NCBI GenBank assembly: GCA_032095175.1
Contig: DAMCZI010000002.1
Location: 149,928-213,927 of the forward strand
Origin: DAMCZI01 sp032095175
GTDB lineage: Bacteria > Bacillota > Clostridia > Clostridiales > Caloramatoraceae
DNA length: 64,000 nucleotides
Direction: 5' to 3'
Below, piece by piece: positions 54,578-63,986 of the stretch. Position numbers and translations under genes: made by a program. Position 1 is the stretch's first letter. Each line of letters starts with the position of its first letter. The notes beneath the pieces were generated by a model that was given only the letters and a program-made list of their open reading frames with translations, searched no databases and was not told the DNA's origin.

Positions 54578-55498
54578 TTAATGCTTATCAAGCCAAAGCA
54601 CTACATTATTCATTACTTCATCTCGATTTATTTCATTTAGCATCTCATGCCTTCCATCTTCATAGAATTTGTATGAAACGTCCTTTATTCCAATATTCTT
54701 ATATTCATCAATAAGCCACTTAACTGTTTTGCAGTTTCTCCCAACAGGGTCTTTCATACCAGAAAATATATAAATCGGGAGTTCCTTTGGTATTCTCTGC
54801 ATATTCTCTTTTTTATGAATTTCCTTACATCCAACAAAAAAATCATAAAAGAAACCTGTTGTAAAAACTCCACCACAATAAGGATCTTTTATATATTTAT
54901 CAACCTCATCTTTGTCCCTGCTTAACCAGTCAAATTTAGTTACCAAAGCCTTTATTCCCTTGTTATAGCTTCCGAAGGTTAATCTATCAAGTCTTTCACT
55001 TTTTGCTCTTGCACCTTTTTTTCGAAGCTCCATCTTTGCAAGGCTTATTCCAAGGTTCAACATCATTCCCTGATTTCCACAGGTACCTGAAAGTATTACA
55101 CCTTTTATACTATCTCCATAGATTGAAATATATCTTTGACCTAAAAGAGATCCCATACTGTGTCCAAAAAGGAAAAGAGGCTTATCAGGATATTCCTTTA
55201 ATATAATTTCATTTAACTGTTTCATGTCCTTAACCATCCAGTTAAATCCATCATCACCTATGTATCCAACTTCATCAATGGATTTTGCAGTTTTACCATG
55301 TCCTCTGTGGTCGTTTGCATAAGCTGCATATCCTCTTTCAGTAAGAAACCTGGCAAACCTCTCATACCTTGCTGCTGTTTCTGCCATTCCGTGGGCTATC
55401 TGTACAATTCCTTTTACGTTTTCACTGTCAGGCAGCCACTTATACACAAAAATATCAACTCCATCAGGATCTTTAAAGGTAAAGGTTTCCTGTTTCAT
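54578..55498 (-). CDS. lysophospholipase / monoacylglycerol lipase-like hydrolase
   Basis: 306 residues. Nucleophile elbow FLFGHSMGSLLG near residue 113, oxyanion-side IAHGMAETAARYERFA near 35, ANDHRGHGKTAKS near 60, catalytic Asp near SGMKDPVG and His in EDGRHEMLNE near 285. The HGMAE-x-x-x-RY and NDHRGHG motifs are those of PldB/YtpA-type lysophospholipases and monoglyceride lipases. ATG 55498 is preceded by GGAGGGTG. Confidence 0.9.
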   Translation of the reverse strand: MKQETFTFKDPDGVDIFVYKWLPDSENVKGIVQIAHGMAETAARYERFARFLTERGYAAYANDHRGHGKTAKSIDEVGYIGDDGFNWMVKDMKQLNEIILKEYPDKPLFLFGHSMGSLLGQRYISIYGDSIKGVILSGTCGNQGMMLNLGISLAKMELRKKGARAKSERLDRLTFGSYNKGIKALVTKFDWLSRDKDEVDKYIKDPYCGGVFTTGFFYDFFVGCKEIHKKENMQRIPKELPIYIFSGMKDPVGRNCKTVKWLIDEYKNIGIKDVSYKFYEDGRHEMLNEINRDEVMNNVVLWLDKH

Positions 55499-55644
55499 GA
55501 AACACCCTCCATTTCAAAATTTTTATATACTCAATTTAATATTATTCTCTTATATTCCACATTTCAACTCTTAGTCATATTAAATATATGATTTTCCAAA
55601 TCAATAATTTTTGATATAATTTTTATATGCAATTGCCTGAACAA

Positions 55645-55673
55645 TTGGATTTTGCCTCAATATTGTATATAAT
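55645..55673 (+). promoter_or_regulatory. promoter of gltX
   Basis: TTGGAT, 17 bases, TATAAT; the gltX start is about 48 bases further on. Confidence 0.75.
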
Positions 55674-55720
55674 ATACATGATAAACTTTTGTGAAAAACT
55701 ACTTCTAAGGAGTGAAGAAA

Positions 55721-57187
55721 ATGTCCGATAAAAAAGTCCGAACAAGATTTGCACCTAGTCCAACTGGATATATGCATATAGGAAATTTAAGAACAGCTCT
55801 CTATGCTTACCTAATTACAAAACATGAAGGCGGCGACTTCATATTAAGAATAGAGGACACAGACCAGGAAAGATTTGTGGAGGGTGCCATTGATGTAATA
55901 TACAACACCATGAAGATTACAGGTCTTGCCCATGATGAGGGTCCAGATATAGGAGGCCCTGTTGGTCCATATGTTCAAAGTGAAAGAAAGGGTATATATC
56001 TTGACTACGCAAAGCAGCTTGTAGAAAAGGGTGAAGCCTACTACTGCTTCTGTACAAAGGAAAGACTTGACAGCATAAGAACAAAGGACGAATCTGATAA
56101 GTCTACATTTAAATATGATAAACACTGTCTCTCACTTTCAAAGGAAGAGATTCAAGAAAGGCTTGACAGAGGAGATTCCTATGTAATAAGACAGAACAAC
56201 CCTGAAACAGGAGTTACAACCTTTGAAGATGTTATATATGGAACAATAACAGTTGATAATGCAGAGCTTGATGATATGGTACTTATAAAATCCGATGGTC
56301 TTCCAACCTACAACTTTGCAAATGTTGTTGATGATCATCTAATGGGAATCACACATGTAGTAAGAGGAAACGAATATCTTTCATCAGCCCCAAAATACAA
56401 TAGATTGTATAATGCATTTGGGTGGGATATTCCTGTATATGTACACGTTCCTCTAATCATGAAGGATGCTCATACTAAGCTTAGCAAAAGAAATGGAGAT
56501 GCTTCCTTTGAGGATCTTCTTGAAAAAGGCTATTTAAAGGATGCTGTAATAAACTATGTATCCCTTTTAGGATGGAACCCTGGTACAAACCAGGAGATAT
56601 TCTCACTTGAGGAATTAGTTGAACAATTTGATTACAGAAACATTAACAAATCTCCAGCTATATTCAATACTGAAAAGCTTAGATGGATGAATGGAGAATA
56701 TGTAAGAAAATTATCTCAAGAAGAATTTAACGATATGGCATTACCTTATATAAGAAAAACAATAACAAAGGATTATGACCTTATAAAGATAAGCAATCTT
56801 CTTCAAAAGAGAACAGAGGTTTTTGAGGATATTCCAGATATAATCGATTTCTTTGAAAGTCTTCCTGAATATGATGTTGAAATGTATGTTCACAAGAAGA
56901 TGAAAACAACCTTTGATAATTCACTTGCAAGCCTTGAAAAGCTTCTTCCAGCTCTTGAAGGCCTTGAAACCTGGAGCTTTGAAGCTATTGAAAACCTATG
57001 CATGGAATTGGTTTCTGAAATGGAAATTAAGAACGGACAACTTCTCTGGCCTTTCAGAACTGCTCTTTCAGGAAAGCAGTCTACGCCAGGTGGTGCATAC
57101 GAAATTGCAGATATAATTGGTAGAGAAGAATCAATACACAGAGTAAAAGTTGGAATAGAAATGCTTAAGAAAGCAATAGAAGGATAA
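55721..57187 (+). CDS. gltX: glutamate-tRNA ligase
   Basis: 488 residues from ATG 55721, preceded by TAAGGAG; an in-frame GTG at 55712 lies within that region. Class I synthetase: RFAPSPTGYMHIGNLRTALY (HIGN variant of HIGH) and KLSKRNGD (KMSKS equivalent). Length and end are normal for non-discriminating bacterial GluRS. Whether it also charges tRNA-Gln cannot be read directly. Flanked by its own promoter and terminator. Confidence 0.96.
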   Translation: MSDKKVRTRFAPSPTGYMHIGNLRTALYAYLITKHEGGDFILRIEDTDQERFVEGAIDVIYNTMKITGLAHDEGPDIGGPVGPYVQSERKGIYLDYAKQLVEKGEAYYCFCTKERLDSIRTKDESDKSTFKYDKHCLSLSKEEIQERLDRGDSYVIRQNNPETGVTTFEDVIYGTITVDNAELDDMVLIKSDGLPTYNFANVVDDHLMGITHVVRGNEYLSSAPKYNRLYNAFGWDIPVYVHVPLIMKDAHTKLSKRNGDASFEDLLEKGYLKDAVINYVSLLGWNPGTNQEIFSLEELVEQFDYRNINKSPAIFNTEKLRWMNGEYVRKLSQEEFNDMALPYIRKTITKDYDLIKISNLLQKRTEVFEDIPDIIDFFESLPEYDVEMYVHKKMKTTFDNSLASLEKLLPALEGLETWSFEAIENLCMELVSEMEIKNGQLLWPFRTALSGKQSTPGGAYEIADIIGREESIHRVKVGIEMLKKAIEG

Positions 57188-57213
57188 TAAAACATTTAAT
57201 ATGTTGCTTTTAT

Positions 57214-57257
57214 GGCACTATCATCATTTAAATTCAATGATGGTAGTGCTTTATTTT
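57214..57257 (+). terminator. rho-independent terminator of gltX
   Basis: GGCACTATCATCATT pairs with AATGATGGTAGTGCT (one mismatch) and is followed by TTATTTTAT. Repeat B4 starts four bases later. Confidence 0.9.
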
Positions 57258-57260
57258 ATA

Positions 57261-57423
57261 AGGCATATTCAAGGAAATAACTAATCAATATTTTGGTCTA
57301 TTTTGTATCATACTTCGCCAATAAAAGCTCAAGTTAGCCCAACAATTAGTTTTAGCTTCTATTTCCTCATCTGATACAAAATATCCTCAAAATCTTTGAC
57401 TAGTTATTTCCTTGAATATGCCT
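57261..57423. mobile_element. MITE-like palindromic repeat, family B copy 4
   Basis: 163 bp, ends AGGCATATTCAAGG / CCTTGAATATGCCT. Closest to copy 3; both differ from copies 1 and 2 in the terminal sequence, so two subfamilies exist. It sits directly after the gltX terminator. The rest of the spacer to the exporter gene shows no gene. Confidence 0.87.
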
Positions 57424-57584
57424 TATATAGATATGTATAGGTGAACATTTCACTTATTCGAAATAATGAAAACTCCATATATGTTATTGTATAATGAATA
57501 TATCTTAATAATTGTCTAAAATAACTTTCTTAATTAATCAATAATTACCCAAAATTTCATTATAATTAACAATGGAGGTCGAAC

Positions 57585-58955
57585 ATGGAGAACACTTCTT
57601 CTAGAATTAATGTAAAAGAAATTCGCAGTAAAATACTATCCTTAATAATACCTATAACTCTTGAAAACATTCTCCAGATGTCCGCTGGAATTGTATCAAT
57701 GGGAATGATAGGAAGGCTTAGCATTCCATCTGTAAATGGTCAGGGAATAAGCCTGAGAATAACCCAGATTATTTGGGCTATATTTAAGGGTATAACAACA
57801 GGTGCAACTGTATTTGTTGCTCAAGCCTTTGGTGCTGGAGATTATAATCGAATGAAAAAGATCATTCAACAAACCCTTTTATCCGCAATAATATTTGTTG
57901 TATTCCTTCAGCAGCTGGTCTTTTGGAATGCAAAGCCTCTTTTAGGAATATTCAACCCAAGTCCTGAAGTTCTTAATAATGGGCTTATATATATAAGATA
58001 TGTTTCCTGGGGCCTGCCTTTTATGGCTATAACCCTTATTGTAGCAGGTGTTCTACAGGGCATGGGAAATGCAAAAACCCCTATGAAAATTGCAATAACA
58101 ATGAACATAATTAACATTATTGCATGTTGGATACTTATATTTGGTCATCTTGGATTTCCTGCCCTTGGAATAAAAGGAGCAGCAATAGGACTTGTTATTG
58201 CTCAATTTACTTCAGCAATGCTAGGATTATATGTTCTTTTTAATAAAGATGGTGTATTGAGTTCCTATCGAAATAAAAACTTTTTCAAATTCGATTTTAG
58301 AGAAATTAAGAATGTATATAGGGTTGGTGCTCCATCGGCAGGAGAATCCCTCCTATGGCAAATTGCTGCGATAATATTGACAAAAATAATAATGACATTC
58401 AGTGATGTTGCATATGCCGCTCATCAAATGGGTATGCAGGCTGAATCAATATCATATATGCCTGCCATAGGATTTAGCATTGCTGCAACAACATTTGTTG
58501 GACAATCTGTAGGTGCAAAAAACCCAGAAGAAGGAAAAGCCTATATGAGAGAATCCATAAAGGGTTCTATACTCATTACATCAATAAGCGTAATAATACT
58601 TGTGTTTTTTCCAAGATTAATGATGAGGCTTCTAACAAACAATAAAGCAGTTATAGACCTTGGTATGTACTACTTAATTCTTATGGGCCTTGTCCAAATA
58701 CCCCAAAACCTTTCTGGTGTCTTTGGAGGAGCCCTTAGAGGTGCAGGATATACACGCGTTCCTATGATTGTTGCCCTTGCAGGTCTCTGGGGCATTAGGG
58801 TACCTCTTACAATAATATTTACCTATGTGTTTAAACTCAGCATAATTGCTATATGGGGAGCTATGTGCGCTGATCTTATATTTAGATTCTTTTTAAGCTA
58901 TTTTCTTTATAAACGTCATGACATTTACAGTTCTAATCTCTTTGATAAAGAATAA
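57585..58955 (+). CDS. MATE-family efflux protein
   Basis: 456 residues, 12 membrane segments in two homologous halves. MATE marks: LIIPITLENILQMSAGIVSMGMIG at helix 1, GTTTGATVFVAQAFGAGDYNRMKK in the first half, and AATTFVGQSVGAKNPEEGKAY in the second. Exports drugs or metabolites by Na+ or H+ antiport; the substrate is unknown. ATG 57585 follows AATGGAGG. Monocistronic with its own terminator. Confidence 0.93.
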   Translation: MENTSSRINVKEIRSKILSLIIPITLENILQMSAGIVSMGMIGRLSIPSVNGQGISLRITQIIWAIFKGITTGATVFVAQAFGAGDYNRMKKIIQQTLLSAIIFVVFLQQLVFWNAKPLLGIFNPSPEVLNNGLIYIRYVSWGLPFMAITLIVAGVLQGMGNAKTPMKIAITMNIINIIACWILIFGHLGFPALGIKGAAIGLVIAQFTSAMLGLYVLFNKDGVLSSYRNKNFFKFDFREIKNVYRVGAPSAGESLLWQIAAIILTKIIMTFSDVAYAAHQMGMQAESISYMPAIGFSIAATTFVGQSVGAKNPEEGKAYMRESIKGSILITSISVIILVFFPRLMMRLLTNNKAVIDLGMYYLILMGLVQIPQNLSGVFGGALRGAGYTRVPMIVALAGLWGIRVPLTIIFTYVFKLSIIAIWGAMCADLIFRFFLSYFLYKRHDIYSSNLFDKE

Positions 58956-58978
58956 TGAAATAAATTCTTTAGTTTTAT

Positions 58979-59022
58979 TAACTCAACCAGTTTTGATTAA
59001 CTGGTTGGGTTATATTTTTTTA
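58979..59022 (+). terminator. rho-independent terminator
   Basis: AACTCAACCAGTT-ttgatt-AACTGGTTGGGTT followed by ATATTTTTTT. Confidence 0.94.
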
Positions 59023-59090
59023 AGCAGTTTAACATAATAAAATAGGGATAAAATTATATATATAAATATATTAATAAAGGTGTTGAGATT

Positions 59091-59840
59091 ATGGATTTTT
59101 ATGCTAATCCAAATAAGAGTGTCCAAATTCAAGTTGGGGATAAAACCTATTTAAGGCATGCTGTAAGGACTCATTTTATAACTCAAGGGGAGAATTACAT
59201 TGAAATAATAGGAAAGTACATATCCCCAATGTATAAACAGGGTGACATATTATTCTTAGGCGAAAAAGTTATAGCTCTCTGCCAGAACAGGGTATGCCAT
59301 GCTAAGGATATAAAAATAAGCCGCTGGGCAAGATTTCTATCAAGATTTGCCTCCTCCAACTCCCACGGCATAGGAGTTGACAATCCCTATAAGATGCAGC
59401 TTGCAATAGACTTCGCCGGTCTACCAAGGGTTATATTCGCAGCCATATGCGCTGGCATAGGAAAACTATTTGGCAAAAGAGGATTATTCTATTCAATCGT
59501 TGGCAAGGGTGTATCAGGAATCGATGGCTTTTACGGAAAAGCCTTCGACTACTACAGAGACAAGGGCATACTCCTCCCCGAAAACCCAGATGGAGTTTGC
59601 AGTGAAATAAAGAACAACCTTGGTATAGACTGTGTTTTAGTTGATGCCAACGACCTAGGCATTGAACTTCTCGGTAAATCCCATGATATATCCTACCCCG
59701 ACGATATCCTTAAATCCATGATAAGAGATAACCCCGCCGGCCAAAGCAACCAGCAGACCCCCATGATACTTGTAAGAGAAAAGGCTGTAGAACAAAATAT
59801 GATATCTTTTAAATCCGAAGAAATAGCCGTTACAAGTTAG
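59091..59840 (+). CDS. coenzyme F420-0:L-glutamate ligase-like (CofE/F420_ligase) protein
   Basis: 249 residues. The family pattern appears as VRTHFITQGENYIEIIGKYISPMYKQGDILFLGEKVIALCQ near the N-terminus (the ExVxxxxxG-D-x-x-x-x-x-E-K segment), with GIGVDNPYKMQLAID and GVCSEIKNNLGIDCVLVDANDLG later. In methanogens and actinobacteria this fold adds glutamate to F420-0. Clostridia are not known to make F420, so the substrate here is probably another acid. The gene's 3' part has higher GC (for example around 59540-59760) than its neighbours. Confidence 0.78.
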   Translation: MDFYANPNKSVQIQVGDKTYLRHAVRTHFITQGENYIEIIGKYISPMYKQGDILFLGEKVIALCQNRVCHAKDIKISRWARFLSRFASSNSHGIGVDNPYKMQLAIDFAGLPRVIFAAICAGIGKLFGKRGLFYSIVGKGVSGIDGFYGKAFDYYRDKGILLPENPDGVCSEIKNNLGIDCVLVDANDLGIELLGKSHDISYPDDILKSMIRDNPAGQSNQQTPMILVREKAVEQNMISFKSEEIAVTS

Positions 59841-59870
59841 TATAGCAACCATTCCATCTTCTAACTCTCT

Positions 59871-59913
59871 AAAAAATAACCCCGAAGCCTAAACTTCGGG
59901 GTTACATTTTTTA
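59871..59913. terminator. bidirectional terminator between CofE-like gene and groEL
   Basis: AACCCCGAAG-cctaaa-CTTCGGGGTT with A-rich left flank (AAAAAAT) and T-rich right flank (ACATTTTTT). Serves the two convergent genes. Confidence 0.95.
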
Positions 59914-59915
59914 TA

Positions 59916-61541
59916 TTAATACATTCCGTCCATTCCACCTGGCATTCCTGCTGGCATTGGAGTGTCTTTCTTTTCTGGGATGTCTGCAACAACTGCTTCT
60001 GCTGTTAAGAATGTTGAAGCTATTGAAGCTGCATTCTGAAGAGCTGATCTTGTAACCTTAGTTGGGTCAACTATACCAGCTTTTATCATATCAACATACT
60101 TGTCGTTTAATGCATCGTATCCAATTCCTACTGCGCTGTTCTTAATCTTTTCGATTACAACAGCTCCATCGATTCCTGCATTTTCTGCGATCTGTCTTAC
60201 TGGTTCTTCAAGGGCTCTCTTTACAATGTTAACCCCAATCTTAACGTCTCCCTCTTTTGCTATTTCAGCAACCATGGAAATAACGTTTGCATAAGCAGTA
60301 CCACCACCAGGTACTATACCTTCCTCTACAGCTGCCTTAGTAGCTGCAAGAGCGTCCTCTATTCTTAACTTTCTTTCCTTAAGTTCAGTTTCTGTAGCTG
60401 CTCCAACCTTGATTACTGCAACTCCACCTGCTAACTTAGCAAGTCTTTCCTGAAGCTTTTCTCTATCAAAATCTGAAGTAGTTTCTTCAATCTGAGCTCT
60501 TATCTGAGCTACTCTAGCCTTTATTTCTTCCTTTTCTCCCTTGCCATTAACTACAGTTGTATTTTCCTTAGTAACCTTAACTCTTTCAGCACGGCCAAGC
60601 ATTGATAACTCTGTATCCTTTAAATCTCTTCCTAATTCTTCTGAGATTACCTGTCCGCCAGTTAAGATAGCGATGTCCTGAAGCATTTCCTTTCTTCTGT
60701 CGCCAAATCCTGGAGCCTTAACTGCAACACATGTAAATGTTCCTCTTAGCTTGTTAACAACTAGTGTAGCAAGTGCTTCTCCTTCTATATCCTCGGAGAT
60801 TATTAAAAGCTTTCTTCCCTGCTGAACTATTTGTTCAAGTACTGGTAATATATCCTGAATGTTTGTTATCTTCTTGTCAGTTATAAGTATATATGGATCA
60901 TCAAGAATTGCTTCCATCTTTTCAGCATCTGTTACCATATATGGACTTGTATATCCTCTGTCAAACTGCATTCCTTCAACAACATCAAGCTCTGTTCCCA
61001 TTGTCTTGGATTCTTCTACAGTTATAACTCCTTCGTTTCCTACCTTCTCCATAGCATCTGCTATAAGTTGGCCTATTTCTTCATCAGCTGCTGAAATAGC
61101 TGCAACTCTTGCTATGTCTTCCTTGCCATTAACATGCTTTGAAATCTTCTTTATTTCGCTTACTGCAATTTCTACAGCCTTGTTAATACCAGTTCTTATA
61201 AGCATTGGATTAGCTCCAGCTGTAACGTTCTTTAATCCTTCTCTTATCATTGCCTGTGCAAGAAGTGTAGCTGTTGTAGTTCCATCTCCTGCAACATCGT
61301 TTGTCTTTGTAGCAGCTTCCTTAACAAGCTGTGCTCCCATATTTTCATATGGATCCTGAAGTTCAATTTCTCTTGCTATTGTAACACCATCGTTTGTTAT
61401 TAATGGTGCACCAAACTTCTTATCTAAAACAACGTTTCTTCCCTTTGGTCCAAGTGTTATCTTAACAGCATTTGCAAGCTTGTCAACTCCTCTTTGCATT
61501 GATCTTCTTGCGTCTTCGCTGAACATTATTTCCTTTGCCAT
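59916..61541 (-). CDS. groEL: chaperonin GroEL
   Basis: 541 residues. Heat-shock chaperonin that folds proteins in a 14-mer ring with GroES. ATP-binding GPKGRNVVLDKKFG and VAGDGTTTATLLAQA, the apical ISEDIEGEALATLVVNKLRG, and the usual C-terminal Gly/Met tail (MPAGMPGGMDGMY). Second gene of groESL, 27 bp after groES. Confidence 0.98.
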   Translation of the reverse strand: MAKEIMFSEDARRSMQRGVDKLANAVKITLGPKGRNVVLDKKFGAPLITNDGVTIAREIELQDPYENMGAQLVKEAATKTNDVAGDGTTTATLLAQAMIREGLKNVTAGANPMLIRTGINKAVEIAVSEIKKISKHVNGKEDIARVAAISAADEEIGQLIADAMEKVGNEGVITVEESKTMGTELDVVEGMQFDRGYTSPYMVTDAEKMEAILDDPYILITDKKITNIQDILPVLEQIVQQGRKLLIISEDIEGEALATLVVNKLRGTFTCVAVKAPGFGDRRKEMLQDIAILTGGQVISEELGRDLKDTELSMLGRAERVKVTKENTTVVNGKGEKEEIKARVAQIRAQIEETTSDFDREKLQERLAKLAGGVAVIKVGAATETELKERKLRIEDALAATKAAVEEGIVPGGGTAYANVISMVAEIAKEGDVKIGVNIVKRALEEPVRQIAENAGIDGAVVIEKIKNSAVGIGYDALNDKYVDMIKAGIVDPTKVTRSALQNAASIASTFLTAEAVVADIPEKKDTPMPAGMPGGMDGMY

Positions 61542-61568
61542 TTAAATCTCCCCTTTCTTTGTCCCTAA

Positions 61569-61853
61569 TTATTCAACAATTGCTAATAAATCTTCCTGCT
61601 TAAGAATTGTGTATTCTTCTCCGTCGATTTTAACTTCGTTTCCTGAATACTTGGAGAATATAACCTTATCTCCAACCTTAACTTCCATTTTAATTTCTTT
61701 TCCGTCAACAACTCCTCCTGGTCCTACAGCAACTATTTCAGCCATCTGTGGCTTTTCCTTTGCTGCTCCTGGAAGAACTATTCCGCTTTTTGTTGTTTCT
61801 TCTGCCTCTACCTTCTTAATAACAACTCTATCGCCTAGTGGTCTAAGTTTCAT
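61569..61853 (-). CDS. groES: co-chaperonin GroES
   Basis: 94 residues. KLRPLGDRVVIKKVEAEETTKSGIVLP with mobile loop (ETTKSGIVLPG) and the roof/hinge sequences intact. Caps GroEL. AGGAGGGG before ATG 61853. Under CIRCE control. Confidence 0.98.
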   Translation of the reverse strand: MKLRPLGDRVVIKKVEAEETTKSGIVLPGAAKEKPQMAEIVAVGPGGVVDGKEIKMEVKVGDKVIFSKYSGNEVKIDGEEYTILKQEDLLAIVE

Positions 61854-61904
61854 TTAAACCCCTCCTTATGTATTATAAATTATTAATATTACAAAACTTT
61901 ATTG

Positions 61905-61931
61905 TTAGCACTCTCTATCATTGAGTGCTAA
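61905..61931 (-). promoter_or_regulatory. CIRCE operator (HrcA site)
   Basis: Perfect TTAGCACTC-N9-GAGTGCTAA, about 50 bp before the groES start. HrcA represses groESL here at normal temperature. A TATAAT-like -10 region lies just upstream (about 61943-61955). Confidence 0.98.
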
Positions 61932-62152
61932 TTACATTTATTATAATAAATTATATAGGGTTGTATAATCAAACTTACATATATAACTAAAACCCTCAAT
62001 AAATTGGATTATCATTAAATATTTCATTTTATCTCACTAATTCTCTATATTATTCTAGTTTTTTAACCAGAGCATAAATATAAAGGGAAATACTAGAAAT
62101 CCACTAAGTATTTTGTCCAAAATTTCTTCATTTATTCTAGCCTTTTCAACAG

Positions 62153-63769
62153 TTAACTCCTTTTTACATCCATTATCGTTACCTTTATATCTCTAATATC
62201 CGAAAGCTTAGCAATAAAACTTATATAATCCATTATTATACCGTACCTGGAATATTTTATATTTCTAGTAGATAAATCTATACATGTAGAAACCTCTTTT
62301 TCATTTATACTTATTGATACTCCATCACCCACAACAAATTTCCTACTTTCAAGCCACTTATTAATTTTTTTCTGTCCTATTTTTTTACCAGTAGTTATGC
62401 TTATTGATAGCTTTTCTGTTCTATTCTCCTTAATTATATTAGTTACTTCATTTATATACCTTCTAATTTTCCCATCACATTCATCTAAGAGTTCTACAAC
62501 GATATTATCTTTTAAATTATCCAGCCTTCCTTTTGAGAACCAAAGGAAACAGAAATCAGCTAGCAAAAACAATGTAGATGCCACAATTGTAATATATGAC
62601 CCATCATTTGGATATAGAAGTATTGAGAAGAATGATACTATAAATGCAAAGTTATAAAAGGGTACTGCCATATATATATTATCAGGTATACTCCCGCATA
62701 GTTTTAAGAGAAGTTCTACCCTTTTGGTTTTATCTAAAACTGATAATGTATTTTTAATTGATACAAATATATAGCTTAAAAAAGGCAAAGCATATACCCA
62801 AAGCGGAAAAAGATGTCTCATTTCATTTTTTACATAAACAGCATTTACTAAAAGAATTATTACTGTGGAAAGTAAAACAGATGGTAAAATGCTTTCGAGA
62901 ATATTCATAATTAATCCCGTTGAATACATCATATATGCACAGCAAATTAAATTTGCACTTCCATTATGCCTTGTTTCTCTTTTTTTGCTCTTTATGCATT
63001 TTATTTCTTCAGTAGAAAAATTAATTATCCTCTTGTGATCCATTACATATATATTTTCTGCATACAGATTAAAATCAACAATTTCCTCCAATCCAATTGC
63101 TGCAGGCTTAATTTTTTTAGAAATTTTATTTTCAGTATCATAAGCAATGATAGAATCTTTTCCACTTACAAGTATATAAAACATTTCCTTATGCTTTACT
63201 ATTTTGCTTACTATTCCTTCACTAAATCCACTTTCAACTATCCATTTTTCATCAATAAGTCCTGCATAATTCATTTTCATAATTACAAGTCTATTACTGG
63301 AATCAAATCCCCCAAGGTACAAATACTCTCCTTCAATATATACTGCACTTCCAAAAACTATACCATTGGGATAAATAGTTTTCAAATCACTTCCGCTTCT
63401 ATTTTTAATTTTTATAATAGTAGCACCATTAATATTCCCAAGACATATATAGTTTCCAGATTCATCAACTCTAAAATCAAAGTATGTACCATTTAAGGAT
63501 ATTTCTTCAACTCTTTTCCCATTTAGGTCAAGTCTTGATATAAATGTTGTTTCTCCAATATCTATTACAAAGAAATCACCATTTTCAAATACAGTCCCTT
63601 GTCCAGATAGTATCTCAAAAATTGGGATAATACTATCTCCCTCAATCCTGCAGAACCTGCCTTCACAATTGTTCATTCTATCAAATATATAAAGTTTTTC
63701 TCCATCCAATCCAAAGCTTTGAGGAGTTATACTTCCATTTAAACAGATAGATTCATTAAATCCACTCAT
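62153..63769 (-). CDS. unknown membrane protein with N-terminal propeller-like domain
   Basis: 538 residues from ATG 63769, preceded by AAGGGTGATAG. Residues 1-270 show repeated six-strand blade-like units (DGEKLYIFDRMNNCEGRF, ENGDFFVIDIGETTFISRLDLNGK, DESGNYICLGN, EGEYLYLGGFD), probably a small beta-propeller. Three to five membrane helices follow (about 285-415). The C-terminal cytoplasmic part contains a helix (LLDECDGKIRRYINEVTNII) and beta strands. I do not recognise the family. Proteins with similar layouts occur beside clostridial signalling genes. It lies upstream of groESL on the same strand, but with its own 299-bp spacer to groES. Confidence 0.7.
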   Translation of the reverse strand: MSGFNESICLNGSITPQSFGLDGEKLYIFDRMNNCEGRFCRIEGDSIIPIFEILSGQGTVFENGDFFVIDIGETTFISRLDLNGKRVEEISLNGTYFDFRVDESGNYICLGNINGATIIKIKNRSGSDLKTIYPNGIVFGSAVYIEGEYLYLGGFDSSNRLVIMKMNYAGLIDEKWIVESGFSEGIVSKIVKHKEMFYILVSGKDSIIAYDTENKISKKIKPAAIGLEEIVDFNLYAENIYVMDHKRIINFSTEEIKCIKSKKRETRHNGSANLICCAYMMYSTGLIMNILESILPSVLLSTVIILLVNAVYVKNEMRHLFPLWVYALPFLSYIFVSIKNTLSVLDKTKRVELLLKLCGSIPDNIYMAVPFYNFAFIVSFFSILLYPNDGSYITIVASTLFLLADFCFLWFSKGRLDNLKDNIVVELLDECDGKIRRYINEVTNIIKENRTEKLSISITTGKKIGQKKINKWLESRKFVVGDGVSISINEKEVSTCIDLSTRNIKYSRYGIIMDYISFIAKLSDIRDIKVTIMDVKRS

Positions 63770-63804
63770 AACTATCACCCTTATAAAAAATATGTATTTT
63801 GGGA

Positions 63805-63871
63805 TAGGTGAAAGGATCTTGAGTTTTGAGTTATTTAATCAAAAGCATCTTCAGATGCTTTAATTAAATAA
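63805..63871. repeat. partial family A repeat (copy 4)
   Basis: Left arm AGGTGAAAGGATCTTGAGTT and inner TTATTTAAT...ATTAAATAA are present, but the right outer arm (CTCAAGAGCCTGTCACCT) is missing; other sequence follows. Confidence 0.6.
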
Positions 63872-63915
63872 GGTACATTTAAAAAATAAATGAGTTAGAT
63901 TACGAAGTAATTTTT

Positions 63916-63986
63916 ATTCTTTTCGTCATTACTCAATCATGCACATACTAACTATATGTAAGTGATTGAGTAATGACGAAAAGAAT
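63916..63986. repeat. 24-bp-arm perfect inverted repeat near the right edge
   Basis: Arms 63916-63939 and 63963-63986 (ATTCTTTTCGTCATTACTCA... inward) are exact complements around a 23-bp loop. No copy seen elsewhere in the window. Confidence 0.8.
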
